Source: an uncultured Flavobacteriales bacterium (lineage in GTDB: Bacteria > Bacteroidota > Bacteroidia > Flavobacteriales_G > Salibacteraceae). Taken from it: a stretch of DNA of 64,000 nt. Every line of letters starts with the position of its first letter. The stretch's first letter is position 1. Of the stretch, positions 1-8,424 are shown piece after piece. Both the position numbers and the translations under genes were made by a program. The DNA lies in assembly GCA_937121175.1 (NCBI GenBank), contig CAKZKD010000002.1, forward strand, positions 310,001 through 374,000, in the 5' to 3' direction. The notes under the pieces were generated by a model that ran no database searches, had not been told where the DNA came from, and saw only the letters and a list, made by a program, of their open reading frames with translations.

Positions 1-104
1 GAAAAAGTAAATGCGGTTATCATCAAACCGTGCGCTAAAAAAGGAAAGCGCTCTTTTTGGTAGATGTAAAATCGTTTGAAGAAAGGGAGGCTATTTTCTT
101 GCAT
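1..104 (-). CDS. Partial membrane protein, N-terminus only (UbiA-like candidate)
   Basis: The reading frame starts at an ATG (104-102) inside the last codons of the HMG-CoA reductase gene, overlapping it by 14 bp, and stays open to the window edge (34 codons). The visible N-terminus begins MQENSLPFFKRF and continues with YQKERFP, followed by a hydrophobic stretch that looks like a first membrane helix. The short basic lead with a YQKERFP-type motif resembles N-termini I associate with UbiA-like prenyltransferases of Bacteroidota, but too little is visible to be sure. The overlap implies translational coupling with the mevalonate-pathway gene upstream, which would suit an isoprenoid-using enzyme. 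Confidence 0.5.
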   Translation of the reverse strand, partial: MQENSLPFFKRFYIYQKERFPFLAHGLMITAFTF

Positions 105-1377
105 TCTTTCTTCCAAAAATTTTGTGTGCTTTAGTAAAATGACCTGCTGACATAGCCGCTGCAATTGAAATTTCGCCAGCTAAGGCAACTGCGCAGCATA
201 TTTCTGCAAATTTGGTTGCGTTGCCAACACCAGCGCAATTCATCATTGCTAAACACTCGTTTTGGGTAGCTAATCCAGTGCCTCCTCCAACGGTTCCAAC
301 AATTAGAGAAGGAAGTGTAAGTGACACATATAGGTCTCCGTTTTCTTTAACCTGCATTCGGGTAATGCCAACTGATGATTCAGAAACACAGGCAGCGTCT
401 TGACCACAGGCAATAAATAAGGCAGCCAACCCATTTGCAACATGACCTTGCGCACCAATGGCACCACTTTGCACTACGGCTAGGGTGGAGGATTGCCAGT
501 ATTCTGCAATTCCTTCTGGAGTTGATTTTAAAGTTTTTTCGACTACTGCTTTCGGTAAGTTGACTTCTGCAATTACTTTTTTACCGCGAGCACTACTAAA
601 CGAGAGTGCGGTGGCTTTTTTGTCGCCAGAATAATTGCTTTCTATGTACCATTCGATAGGAGTAATCGGAAAGTTTTCGAGAATAAATTGGCAAACGTTG
701 TCTGTACAAATGGTGACCATGTTTTGGCCAGAGGCATCGCCGGTGAAATAGCTAAAAGTTAGAATCACGCTATTTCCCTCAACGTGCGTATGCATTTCAG
801 AGAGTTGGGCGTAATTACTTGACTCGTTTACCACGCGTTTAAATTCCTCCATATTTTCATGCACCCATTTCACAAAAATCCCATTTTCAGCTAAAGAATT
901 AAACTTAAAATAAGGACTTCGCTGAACGCTTTGGGCTGTGCTGATTGTAGAGATTCCTCCACTTAATCGGCAGGCTTTCATACCTCGATTATACGATGCC
1001 ACCAATGCACCTTCTGATGTTGCCATGGGAACAAAATATTCACCTTTGGCGTTGGTTCCGTTAATTAGAATTGGGCCAGCGAGCCCAATAGGAATTTGCG
1101 CCATTCCTATGAAATTCTCAATATTTCCTTTCAATTCCTCTGGAGCTTCCATTGGTTTTGGATTGGAAATTTCATTCGTTTTTATACCTTTTTCTTTTAG
1201 ATATGCCAATCGGTTTTCTTGGTCTGTTTTGGAATAGCCAGCCGGAAAAGGGGTTGTATCGAGTTGCTCAATTTGTTCGGGCGAAAGCGGAGCCAATTGC
1301 TTTATAAACTCTTCTGGAGTGTATTGCTCTTCAATTCCTTTTACGACCTTCTGAACTATTTTTTGATTGTGTGACAT
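91..1377 (-). CDS. Hydroxymethylglutaryl-CoA reductase, class I-like
   Basis: This enzyme reduces HMG-CoA to mevalonate, the committed step of the mevalonate route to isoprenoids, in the cytoplasm. At 428 aa it matches the catalytic domain without any membrane anchor. Catalytic elements of the class I type are visible: Glu122 in SEGALVAS, the Lys253-Lys254 pair in GDKKATAL, Asp327 in ACGQDAAC, and His413 in AGHFTKAH near the C-terminus. GDASGQNM (213-220) and GTVGGGTGLATQ (361-372) are the expected substrate and cofactor loops. The gene overlaps the start of the next gene on the same strand by 14 bp, so the two are probably co-transcribed. The start is an ATG at 1377. The family assignment is secure; the cofactor preference (NADPH or NADH) cannot be read from here. 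Confidence 0.95.
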   Translation of the reverse strand: MSHNQKIVQKVVKGIEEQYTPEEFIKQLAPLSPEQIEQLDTTPFPAGYSKTDQENRLAYLKEKGIKTNEISNPKPMEAPEELKGNIENFIGMAQIPIGLAGPILINGTNAKGEYFVPMATSEGALVASYNRGMKACRLSGGISTISTAQSVQRSPYFKFNSLAENGIFVKWVHENMEEFKRVVNESSNYAQLSEMHTHVEGNSVILTFSYFTGDASGQNMVTICTDNVCQFILENFPITPIEWYIESNYSGDKKATALSFSSARGKKVIAEVNLPKAVVEKTLKSTPEGIAEYWQSSTLAVVQSGAIGAQGHVANGLAALFIACGQDAACVSESSVGITRMQVKENGDLYVSLTLPSLIVGTVGGGTGLATQNECLAMMNCAGVGNATKFAEICCAVALAGEISIAAAMSAGHFTKAHKIFGRKNARK

Positions 1378-1619
1378 TCACTGAGTTTTATGAATTCAAA
1401 TATTAAGTTTCTAAAGATAGCTTTACTTGCGAATATTGCAACTGAACACCGGGTTATTGCGATAATCAAGAAACGCTTGCAAACTCAAAGTGAAGCCTCT
1501 TTACATGTTCGGTCACGCTGCTTTTATTTCAGAACCTCATCCCAAATTACAACATAAAGCTATAACCCTTTGCGGAAAAGCACCCATCAATACGGAATCG
1601 AATTGGTTCTAATAATTTT

Positions 1620-3590
1620 TTAATTGATAATTATACGACCGGACGGCTTAGAAAGGGAAGCTACAATTTGGTCTAAAGTAATTTGATTTTTCAGCAAATC
1701 GATAGCTTTATCAACTTCACCAGCATCTTGGGCTTCCTTTAATTCTTTGGCATTATCGGATTTCATTTTAGCTACATTTTTTAGCTTAAACGAATAAATT
1801 GCTCCTTCAACCGCACGCTTCAGCTTGGCGGTTTCTTCGGTTACAATAATCTGGTGTTTACTCCAATCATGAAGTTCATATCTAGATGCGAGTAATTCCG
1901 CGGCGAGCCCACTTAATTCGGTATCAGTATCGTTGATTATTGAAGTTACATTCCAATTATCGCTGGCTAGCATTTCCTCCATTTTCGCCAACAATTTTAT
2001 ATGAGTTGGTTGTACAAAATCCATCTCATCGCGTTGTATTTCGTGAATAATGAATTGGGCAACATTTACCTCTAACTCTTCCTCTTCTTTGTAGAAAGTA
2101 ATCGATTGGTCGCCATAATTGAGAAGTATTCGTAACAAGTCTTTCTCTTGAGCATCTATATTGTCACCAAGACCAACAGCTCTATCCTGTTTGTTGTCTT
2201 CAAACCCATACAGTTCTTCTTCGGGCGGCATTTCTGGTGGAGGCATACCACCACCAAAGGATTTGTTTTTTTCTTGATGTTTTTTTCTTCGAACCTTATT
2301 GAGTTCGTTAATCAGCACTTTTTCAGATACATCCAATAAGTTGGAACACTCTTTAATATATACAGAGCGCGAAATTTCTTCTGGAATAAGTGCAATGGTT
2401 GATACAATGTCTTTTATAAGCCCAGCACGCTTTATTGGGTCACCTCCGATTTCCGAAAGCAACATGTTGGTCTTTGTCACTACAAAGTCCTTAGCATTCT
2501 TATTCAAATAGGATTGAATGTCTTCCAGGTCGTTTCCTTTTGCAAAGGAATCTGGATCTTCCCCTTCTGGAAAAGAGACCATTTTTACATTCATTCCTTC
2601 TTCCAAAATCATATCAATACCGCGGAAGGAAGCGCGAATACCTGCAGCATCTCCGTCGTATAGGAGGGTAATGTTGTTGGTGTAGCGTTTTATGAGCTTA
2701 ATCTGGTCTTGGGTTAGCGCGGTTCCTGATGATGAAACCACGTTTTTTATTCCCGATTGGTACATTTGAATTACATCAGTGTAACCTTCAACCAAATAAC
2801 AATTGTCCTCTTTAATAATTTCGCCTTTGGCAAAATAAATTCCATAAAGAACAGCACTCTTATTATATATGAGTGATTCCGGACTGTTTAAGTACTTTGG
2901 AATCTTCTTGTCTTTAAGTAATGTTCTTGCTCCAAAACCGAGAGGTCTTCCTGAAAGGTTGTGAATAGGAAAAATTACTCGACCTTTAAATCCGTCGTAA
3001 AATTTCTTGTCTCCTTTAGACGATTTTTTTATAAGCCCACTCGACTCTAAAAACTCCTCTTTATAACCGCTTTCAATTGCTGTTTTGTAGAAGTACTCCC
3101 ATTCATCTTTGGCATAGCCAAGTTTAAACTTGTCAATAGTTTCTTCCGAAAACCCTCGCTCCTTGAAATAACCGAGACCGATAGATTTGCCTTCGTCTGA
3201 ATTATGCAAGTTTTCTTGAAAATGTTTTTGAGCGTATTCGGTAACAATGTACAGGCTCTCTCGTTCGCTTTCGGCTTGTTTTTGTTCGTCAGTTTGCTCT
3301 TCTTCTTCCAGTTCAATGTTATACCGCTTCGCTAAAAAGCGCAGCGCCTCAGGAAAGGTAAAGTGTTCGTGTTCCATTAAAAACGAAGCAACGTTTCCTC
3401 CTTTTCCCGAACTAAAGTCCTTAAAAATTTGCTTTTCTGGAACTACATAAAAAGAAGGGGTCTTTTCGTTTGCGAATGGGCTAAGTCCTTTATACTGTCT
3501 TCCCGATTTCTTAATGTTCACAAAATCAGCAATGACATCCTCAATTTGAGCAGTCATTAATATTTCATCGACTTTGTGTTTTGGTATCAT
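1620..3590 (-). CDS. dnaG: DNA primase DnaG lacking zinc ligands
   Basis: DnaG synthesises RNA primers for the replisome. The 656-aa protein has an N-terminal CHC2-type region (about 35-70), an RNA-polymerase core with the TOPRIM motif VEGYTDV (Glu268) and the acidic DGD (Asp312, Asp314), and a long C-terminal part expected to contact the DnaB helicase. The N-terminal zinc-ribbon fold is recognisable from PF-NEKTPSF and GKGGNVASF. However, the positions that normally hold Cys, His, Cys and Cys carry Ser37, Ala40, Asp58 and Ser61, so no zinc site can form. From memory, flavobacterial DnaG proteins share this loss. The gene follows a terminator hairpin, so it probably has its own promoter. Start: ATG at 3590. 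Confidence 0.96.
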   Translation of the reverse strand: MIPKHKVDEILMTAQIEDVIADFVNIKKSGRQYKGLSPFANEKTPSFYVVPEKQIFKDFSSGKGGNVASFLMEHEHFTFPEALRFLAKRYNIELEEEEQTDEQKQAESERESLYIVTEYAQKHFQENLHNSDEGKSIGLGYFKERGFSEETIDKFKLGYAKDEWEYFYKTAIESGYKEEFLESSGLIKKSSKGDKKFYDGFKGRVIFPIHNLSGRPLGFGARTLLKDKKIPKYLNSPESLIYNKSAVLYGIYFAKGEIIKEDNCYLVEGYTDVIQMYQSGIKNVVSSSGTALTQDQIKLIKRYTNNITLLYDGDAAGIRASFRGIDMILEEGMNVKMVSFPEGEDPDSFAKGNDLEDIQSYLNKNAKDFVVTKTNMLLSEIGGDPIKRAGLIKDIVSTIALIPEEISRSVYIKECSNLLDVSEKVLINELNKVRRKKHQEKNKSFGGGMPPPEMPPEEELYGFEDNKQDRAVGLGDNIDAQEKDLLRILLNYGDQSITFYKEEEELEVNVAQFIIHEIQRDEMDFVQPTHIKLLAKMEEMLASDNWNVTSIINDTDTELSGLAAELLASRYELHDWSKHQIIVTEETAKLKRAVEGAIYSFKLKNVAKMKSDNAKELKEAQDAGEVDKAIDLLKNQITLDQIVASLSKPSGRIIIN

Positions 3591-3599
3591 TTAAAACTA

Positions 3600-3628
3600 A
3601 AAAGGAGCATACAAAGATGCTCCTTTTT
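3600..3628 (-). terminator. Stem-loop terminator after the 3650-4390 gene
   Basis: AAAAGGAGCAT (3600-3610) pairs with ATGCTCCTTTT after a six-base loop, with A and T runs on the two sides. It lies between the stop of the secreted-protein gene and the start of dnaG on the minus strand, separating the two transcripts. The symmetric arms would work in either direction. Confidence 0.8.
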
Positions 3629-3649
3629 TAAAAAATAGGTTGTGTTGAA

Positions 3650-4390
3650 TTATTCTACAATCACCTTTTTGGTAAACCGTTCTCCATCAACAAATAAATT
3701 TACAAAGTAGATTCCAGCATCCATTTGCTCGAAACTTAATTGCTCTTCAATATGCCCTTCTTTATTACTAAAGTCTTCAGACGTTACTTCATTGCCTAAA
3801 ACGTCAATAACTGAAACGCTCATGTCAACATTTTTTCTTGTAAAGAATTTTAAAGTTGCGTTTCCTTTAATTGGGTTTGGCAATACTTCAAATGATTGTT
3901 CTATTTCAATTTTTACCGATTCAATTGAAACAGTTGGATCTTTTACTGCAAAAAACACAACAGTATCATTGGATGAGAAGTTTGTTTCAGCAACCGCTAA
4001 GATGAATATTAGCGTATCACTATTTAAGTTACTCGCTGCACCGGGGTCAATCTTCCAAGTAAAATCATATTGTTGGTTTTGGCCAAGAGGAGAGCCGTTT
4101 GCGTTGGTGCAATTTTCAGATGAATTATAATCCCAGCTTGCATAACAGGTTTGGCAGTCACAGAATTGACCCTCTGTCCAAGTAGTTTTTTTTGGAATCA
4201 TATCGTCTCTCACAATTTCATAGGTAATGTCGAAATCGATTGTTCCTGAATTTTTAAGAGTTGATTTCGCTTCGTTCGAAAATTTATCAGGAGTAAGAAA
4301 AACGTAGGCAGTGTCAGTATCCAGCAATTGAGCGGATAAATCCACTGTATAAATTAGAGTAATTAACGATAGTAAAAGTCTGATTTTCAT
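3650..4390 (-). CDS. Secreted T9SS-sorted protein of unknown function
   Basis: A 246-aa protein with a Sec signal peptide (about 1-21, ending LSAQ), one beta-rich domain (about 22-160) and a C-terminal T9SS type A sorting domain (about 168-246; VLPNPIKGN ... GIYFVNLFVDGE ... KKVIVE). The middle domain resembles no family I can name. It has a compact cysteine cluster, FCDCQTC, followed by a further Cys in the ENCTN segment, which could be disulphides or a metal site. The protein is expected to be exported through the outer membrane and either anchored at the surface or released. It is transcribed alone and has a strong terminator. Confidence 0.85.
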   Translation of the reverse strand: MKIRLLLSLITLIYTVDLSAQLLDTDTAYVFLTPDKFSNEAKSTLKNSGTIDFDITYEIVRDDMIPKKTTWTEGQFCDCQTCYASWDYNSSENCTNANGSPLGQNQQYDFTWKIDPGAASNLNSDTLIFILAVAETNFSSNDTVVFFAVKDPTVSIESVKIEIEQSFEVLPNPIKGNATLKFFTRKNVDMSVSVIDVLGNEVTSEDFSNKEGHIEEQLSFEQMDAGIYFVNLFVDGERFTKKVIVE

Positions 4391-4487
4391 ATATTTAATT
4401 TAAGATAAATTTAAGACACAATTATACGAAAAATCTAATATATTTACCGTCTTGAATTTTTAAAGAATAAAAACAAAACAAAAAACT

Positions 4488-6797
4488 ATGAAAAAAATTT
4501 TACTATCGGTTGCATGTGTTGCGATGGCAGGATTTTCATTTGGTCAATTTTACCAAATACCTAATCCGAATGCTGGTGAAAATCCAGGTGGAATGAATAC
4601 AGATCCAGAATTTCCTCCAGGTGGTGGTGGAGCAGCAGGTTGGACAGTTATTGCAGCTGGACCTCAAACAACGTGGACTGCTTCACAAAACATTCCGTTC
4701 AGTTTTTCTTTTGACGGTGGAATGGTAAACTCATACAAAGTGCATCCAACTGGTTTGGTTACTTTTTCTCAAATGGCAACAGTTGCCGCTCCTGGAGCAC
4801 AAGCTGCTTTACCTACAACTAATATTCCTGACAGTACTATTTGTTTCTGGGGTATTTCCATAGGTGCAAATGATAATATTTTATCAAAAACTTTTGGTAC
4901 AGCACCAAACAGACAACATTGGATTCAATTCAATTCTGCTGTTTCTGCGGGTACTCAAGCTGGTTGGGTTTATGGAAGTATAGTTCTTGAAGAATCTACT
5001 GGAAAAATTCACGTTGTCGATCAAAGAATACAATGTGTTCAAGGAACAAGTGGTTGTGCAGGAAGACCTGCATTAACAGTAGGTGTTCAGGCGAGTTCAA
5101 CTAAGTTTGCTCAAAACGCTGCTTCTCCAAACTTTAATGGAACGGCTGGTAATGATGCTACTCCTGCTGATAACGGTTATACAACCTTTATTCCAGGTAG
5201 TCAACCAGCAAATAACATTCAGGTTACTGGCCTTGACATGACGCAATATTTAGTTCTGGGAAATGCTCCTTTTACGGTTAAAGGAAATCTAAGAAATTTA
5301 GGTTCACTTGCTCTTACTGGTCACGGTGTTTCTTATTCTGTTAATGGCGGAGCTGCTGTTTCAACAGTTACTGCTGGTCAAAATGTTGCTTCATTGGCAA
5401 CAGGCACATTCTCTTCTTCTACCGCTTGGACCCCAAGTGCTGCTGGAAATTATAACATAAAAGCTTGGACAAGCCTTCCTAATGGTTCTGTTGATGGAGA
5501 CGTTTCTGATGATACAGCATCTTTTGATGTTATTGTAGTAGATACTTTTATTCAAAGAAAACCTTTGTACGAAATTTTCACAAGTTCTACATGTGGACCT
5601 TGTCGTCCTGGAAACGAAAACTTTCACAATTTAACAGACCCAGATATTGGAAACTTTGTCTCAGTGAAATGGCAACAAGATTTCCCTGGTACTGGAGACC
5701 CATACGTTACTCAAGAATCTCTAGATAGAAGAGCGTATTACGGAATCAATTCTATTCCAAGAATGGAAATTGATGGTGCTTGGGATGGTAATGCTGCGTC
5801 ATTTACCAACCAACAACACGTTGATCAAAAGGCTATTCCAGCATTTGCTGCTATCAAGCCAAGATTTGTAAGAGTAGGGAAGAAAATTATGGTAGACGTA
5901 GAAGTAACTGCAGTTAGTGACATTACTGGAGCTAACAGGTTAATGGTTGCTGTAGTTGAAAAACTTACTACTAAAAACGTAAAGTCTAACGGTGAAACTG
6001 AATTCGAACACGTAATGAAGAAAATGTTGCCAGACGTTAACGGTACTTCATTAGGAAATCTAACGAAAAACCAAGTGGTGAATAGATCTTTAGAGTTCAC
6101 TTTTAATGGGGATTACAGGTTACCTGCTGATGGTCAAGCAGCTTCTATGATAAGTCATGGTGCTGAACATTCAGTTGAAGAATTTGATGATTTGGTTGTT
6201 GCAGTTTGGATGGAGTCTGGAAACGGAGTTGGAACTACAATTGTTCAAGCTGAAGAAGTTGAAGATTTTTGTACGACGTTAAGTGCTAACGCTTCTACTT
6301 CTCAAAAAGAAGGTTCTACTTCTGTTGCATGTGATGGCGAAGCTACTGCTGTTGCTCCAGGGCTTACAAATCCAACATTCTCATGGGATGACCCTAATGC
6401 TCAAACTTCTGGGGTTGCTACAGGATTATGCGATGGTAATTATACTGTAACCATTACTGATGAGTCTGGTTGTGAATTCTCAAGCTCAGTTAAGGTTACT
6501 AGTAAAGTTGAGATAGATACAACTACCGGAAATCCTGTAGGAGTTATTGAGAATTTATTGGATACCAAAGTTTCTCTTTATCCTAACCCTGCTAAGGACA
6601 ACTTTACAGTTGCACTTTCTAACTTAGATAACAATGTAGAAATTTCTATTGTTGACCTTTCAGGAAAAACAATTGAAACTCATACTGGTGTTAACGGAGA
6701 GAACAACATTTCTTTAGAGCATGTTGCTGCTGGAGTTTACACTATAAACATTGCTACTGAATCTGCTTCTGTAACAAGAAGATTGATTGTTGAGTAG
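4488..6797 (+). CDS. T9SS-sorted protein with thioredoxin-like (Omp28-like) domain
   Basis: This 769-aa exported protein has a signal peptide (about 1-19, ending FSFGQ) and an N-terminal beta-rich region, Gly- and Pro-rich near residues 25-50. A CARDB/Ig-like segment lies around 250-350. A thioredoxin-fold domain starts near 358 with the redox-like motif STCGPCR (Cys at about 369 and 372), in the style of Omp28-related proteins. A Cys-containing repeat around 590-680 resembles SprB/PKD-like modules (CDGEA ... CDGNYTVTITD). The last ~80 residues are a T9SS type A sorting domain (SLYPNPAKDN ... GVYTINI ... RRLIVE). It has a rho-independent terminator. A disulphide-handling role on the cell surface is inference from the CGPC motif. 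Confidence 0.85.
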   Translation: MKKILLSVACVAMAGFSFGQFYQIPNPNAGENPGGMNTDPEFPPGGGGAAGWTVIAAGPQTTWTASQNIPFSFSFDGGMVNSYKVHPTGLVTFSQMATVAAPGAQAALPTTNIPDSTICFWGISIGANDNILSKTFGTAPNRQHWIQFNSAVSAGTQAGWVYGSIVLEESTGKIHVVDQRIQCVQGTSGCAGRPALTVGVQASSTKFAQNAASPNFNGTAGNDATPADNGYTTFIPGSQPANNIQVTGLDMTQYLVLGNAPFTVKGNLRNLGSLALTGHGVSYSVNGGAAVSTVTAGQNVASLATGTFSSSTAWTPSAAGNYNIKAWTSLPNGSVDGDVSDDTASFDVIVVDTFIQRKPLYEIFTSSTCGPCRPGNENFHNLTDPDIGNFVSVKWQQDFPGTGDPYVTQESLDRRAYYGINSIPRMEIDGAWDGNAASFTNQQHVDQKAIPAFAAIKPRFVRVGKKIMVDVEVTAVSDITGANRLMVAVVEKLTTKNVKSNGETEFEHVMKKMLPDVNGTSLGNLTKNQVVNRSLEFTFNGDYRLPADGQAASMISHGAEHSVEEFDDLVVAVWMESGNGVGTTIVQAEEVEDFCTTLSANASTSQKEGSTSVACDGEATAVAPGLTNPTFSWDDPNAQTSGVATGLCDGNYTVTITDESGCEFSSSVKVTSKVEIDTTTGNPVGVIENLLDTKVSLYPNPAKDNFTVALSNLDNNVEISIVDLSGKTIETHTGVNGENNISLEHVAAGVYTINIATESASVTRRLIVE

Positions 6798-6823
6798 TAT
6801 TATTCTTTAATTACTTTTGAAAG

Positions 6824-6855
6824 CCCTTCTCCGTTCCGCGGAGAGGGGTTTTTTG
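6824..6855 (+). terminator. Rho-independent terminator
   Basis: CCCTTCTCCG (6824-6833) pairs, with one G-U pair, with CGGAGAGGGG (6839-6848) across a five-base loop and is followed by TTTTTTG. It lies 27 bp after the stop of the 769-aa secreted protein. Confidence 0.85.
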
Positions 6856-6945
6856 TTTAACAACTATTGGTTTACAATCTATATCATACAATCGACCACC
6901 CGGGTTTATTTATATGAACTTCGTTAATTGATTAAGATTTAGAAA

Positions 6946-8424
6946 ATGAAAAAAGTATTAGCAATTGTCTTGATATTTCAGACAGGAATTTCAGTGGCCA
7001 GTGAAAGTGGTTTGTCGAAAGACACTACCAAATTAAGTATTTCAGATTCGATTCTAAAACCTGTTTTTGCAGATTTAGAGGCTGTTCGAGTGTTGGATGA
7101 GGTCTATACTGAATACAGTAAAACCAATTTCATCTCGGATAAGAATTATGTAGATACTTCTAGTGAAATAACTCGAGAATTTGTTGAACTGAATGACTCT
7201 GTAATTCGAGCCAAGCTGAATTCACTTGATGAACAGACTCCTTTTTCACTTTCGTACAATGAACGCGTCAAAGCTTTTATTAATCTGTATGGCAATAAAA
7301 AGCGTGTTCTTACGGCTAAGGTTTTAGGGCTTAAGGACTACTATTTTCCTATGATGGAAGAGATGCTGGATAAATACAACATGCCTTATGAAATGAAATA
7401 TTTATCGATTGTAGAATCGGCTTTAAACCCAACAGCACGCAGTAGAGTTGGCGCTTCTGGTTTGTGGCAATTTATGTATAGCACGGGCAAAATATACGGC
7501 CTTAAAGTAACTTCATATATGGATGATCGTTATGACCCGTACAAATCAACTGAAGCGGCATGTAGATACTTAAGTTATTTAAATAAGTATTACGACGATT
7601 GGAACTTAGCGTTAGCCGCATACAATTGTGGCCCAGGAAATGTGAACAAAGCCATTCGCAGAAGTGGAGGAAAGAGAACGTATTGGGAAATTTATCCTTT
7701 TCTTCCAAGAGAAACTCGAGGTTACGTTCCTGCATTTATTGCGGTAAATTATGTAATGAGTCACCCCAACGACTTTAACATAAAACCAATTGCGCCACCT
7801 ACTACGCATTTCGACAATGACACGGTGCATATACAAGGGCCTTTAGACTTTAATCATCTTTCAAAAACATTAAATGTAAGCGTAGAGGATATTGCATATT
7901 TGAATCCTGTATATAAAATGAATTACATACCGAACGACGGAAAAATGCATGTTTTGAAACTACCTAAAGATAAGCTGGGGATTTTTGTATCAAATCAAGA
8001 TTCAATTATTGCAATGTATGCTCCTGAAGAAGATAAGTCTGAAGAGGTACTAGCAGCCCAAGAAAAATTAGAAGTATATCGAGTGAGAAATGGAGATTAC
8101 TTGGGTAAAATTGCTAGCCGATACGGCTGTTCCGTTCGTCAAATTAAAGAGTGGAATGGACTGCGCTCTAACAATCTAAAAATTGGTCAAAGACTGACGA
8201 TTTATACAAGAGGAAATGCACCCGTAAAGTCCAAACCCAAGCCAGTGATAGTTACTACCAAAAGCGGAAATTATGAGTATTACACCATTCGTTCGGGCGA
8301 TACATTATGGGATATTGCAAAAGCAAAAGGCCTTACAACCACTCAAATTAAAACGCTTAACCAGAATTTGAATGAACGCAAATTAAAGCCAGGCGATAAA
8401 ATTATCGTCGGTAAGAAAGGCTAA
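6946..8424 (+). CDS. Membrane-bound lytic transglycosylase with two LysM domains (MltD-like)
   Basis: This enzyme cleaves peptidoglycan glycan strands in the periplasm, producing 1,6-anhydromuropeptides. The 492-aa protein has a signal peptide (about 1-19). Its SLT domain (about 130-255) has catalytic Glu157 in SIVESALNP, GLWQFM (172-177) and AYNCGPGNV (225-233). Two LysM peptidoglycan-binding domains follow at about 378-421 and 445-489 (YRVRNGDYLGKIA, YTIRSGDTLWDIA). No lipobox Cys is evident, so it is probably soluble or associated with the wall through LysM. The stop overlaps the next start (TAATG), so it is translationally coupled to the DUF4837 lipoprotein. Confidence 0.93.
   Translation: MKKVLAIVLIFQTGISVASESGLSKDTTKLSISDSILKPVFADLEAVRVLDEVYTEYSKTNFISDKNYVDTSSEITREFVELNDSVIRAKLNSLDEQTPFSLSYNERVKAFINLYGNKKRVLTAKVLGLKDYYFPMMEEMLDKYNMPYEMKYLSIVESALNPTARSRVGASGLWQFMYSTGKIYGLKVTSYMDDRYDPYKSTEAACRYLSYLNKYYDDWNLALAAYNCGPGNVNKAIRRSGGKRTYWEIYPFLPRETRGYVPAFIAVNYVMSHPNDFNIKPIAPPTTHFDNDTVHIQGPLDFNHLSKTLNVSVEDIAYLNPVYKMNYIPNDGKMHVLKLPKDKLGIFVSNQDSIIAMYAPEEDKSEEVLAAQEKLEVYRVRNGDYLGKIASRYGCSVRQIKEWNGLRSNNLKIGQRLTIYTRGNAPVKSKPKPVIVTTKSGNYEYYTIRSGDTLWDIAKAKGLTTTQIKTLNQNLNERKLKPGDKIIVGKKG

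Noticed and set aside
1-63. Plus-strand frame ending at 63 that could be the C-terminus of a gene entering from the left
   Set aside because: The minus-strand frame beginning at 104 has an ATG overlapping the reductase, a sensible membrane-protein N-terminus and operon logic, so the 20-residue plus-strand tail is more likely chance.
1378-1619. Possible small gene or RNA between the HMG-CoA reductase start and the dnaG stop
   Set aside because: I found no frame with coding character, no tRNA-like arms and no strong hairpin in these 242 bp.
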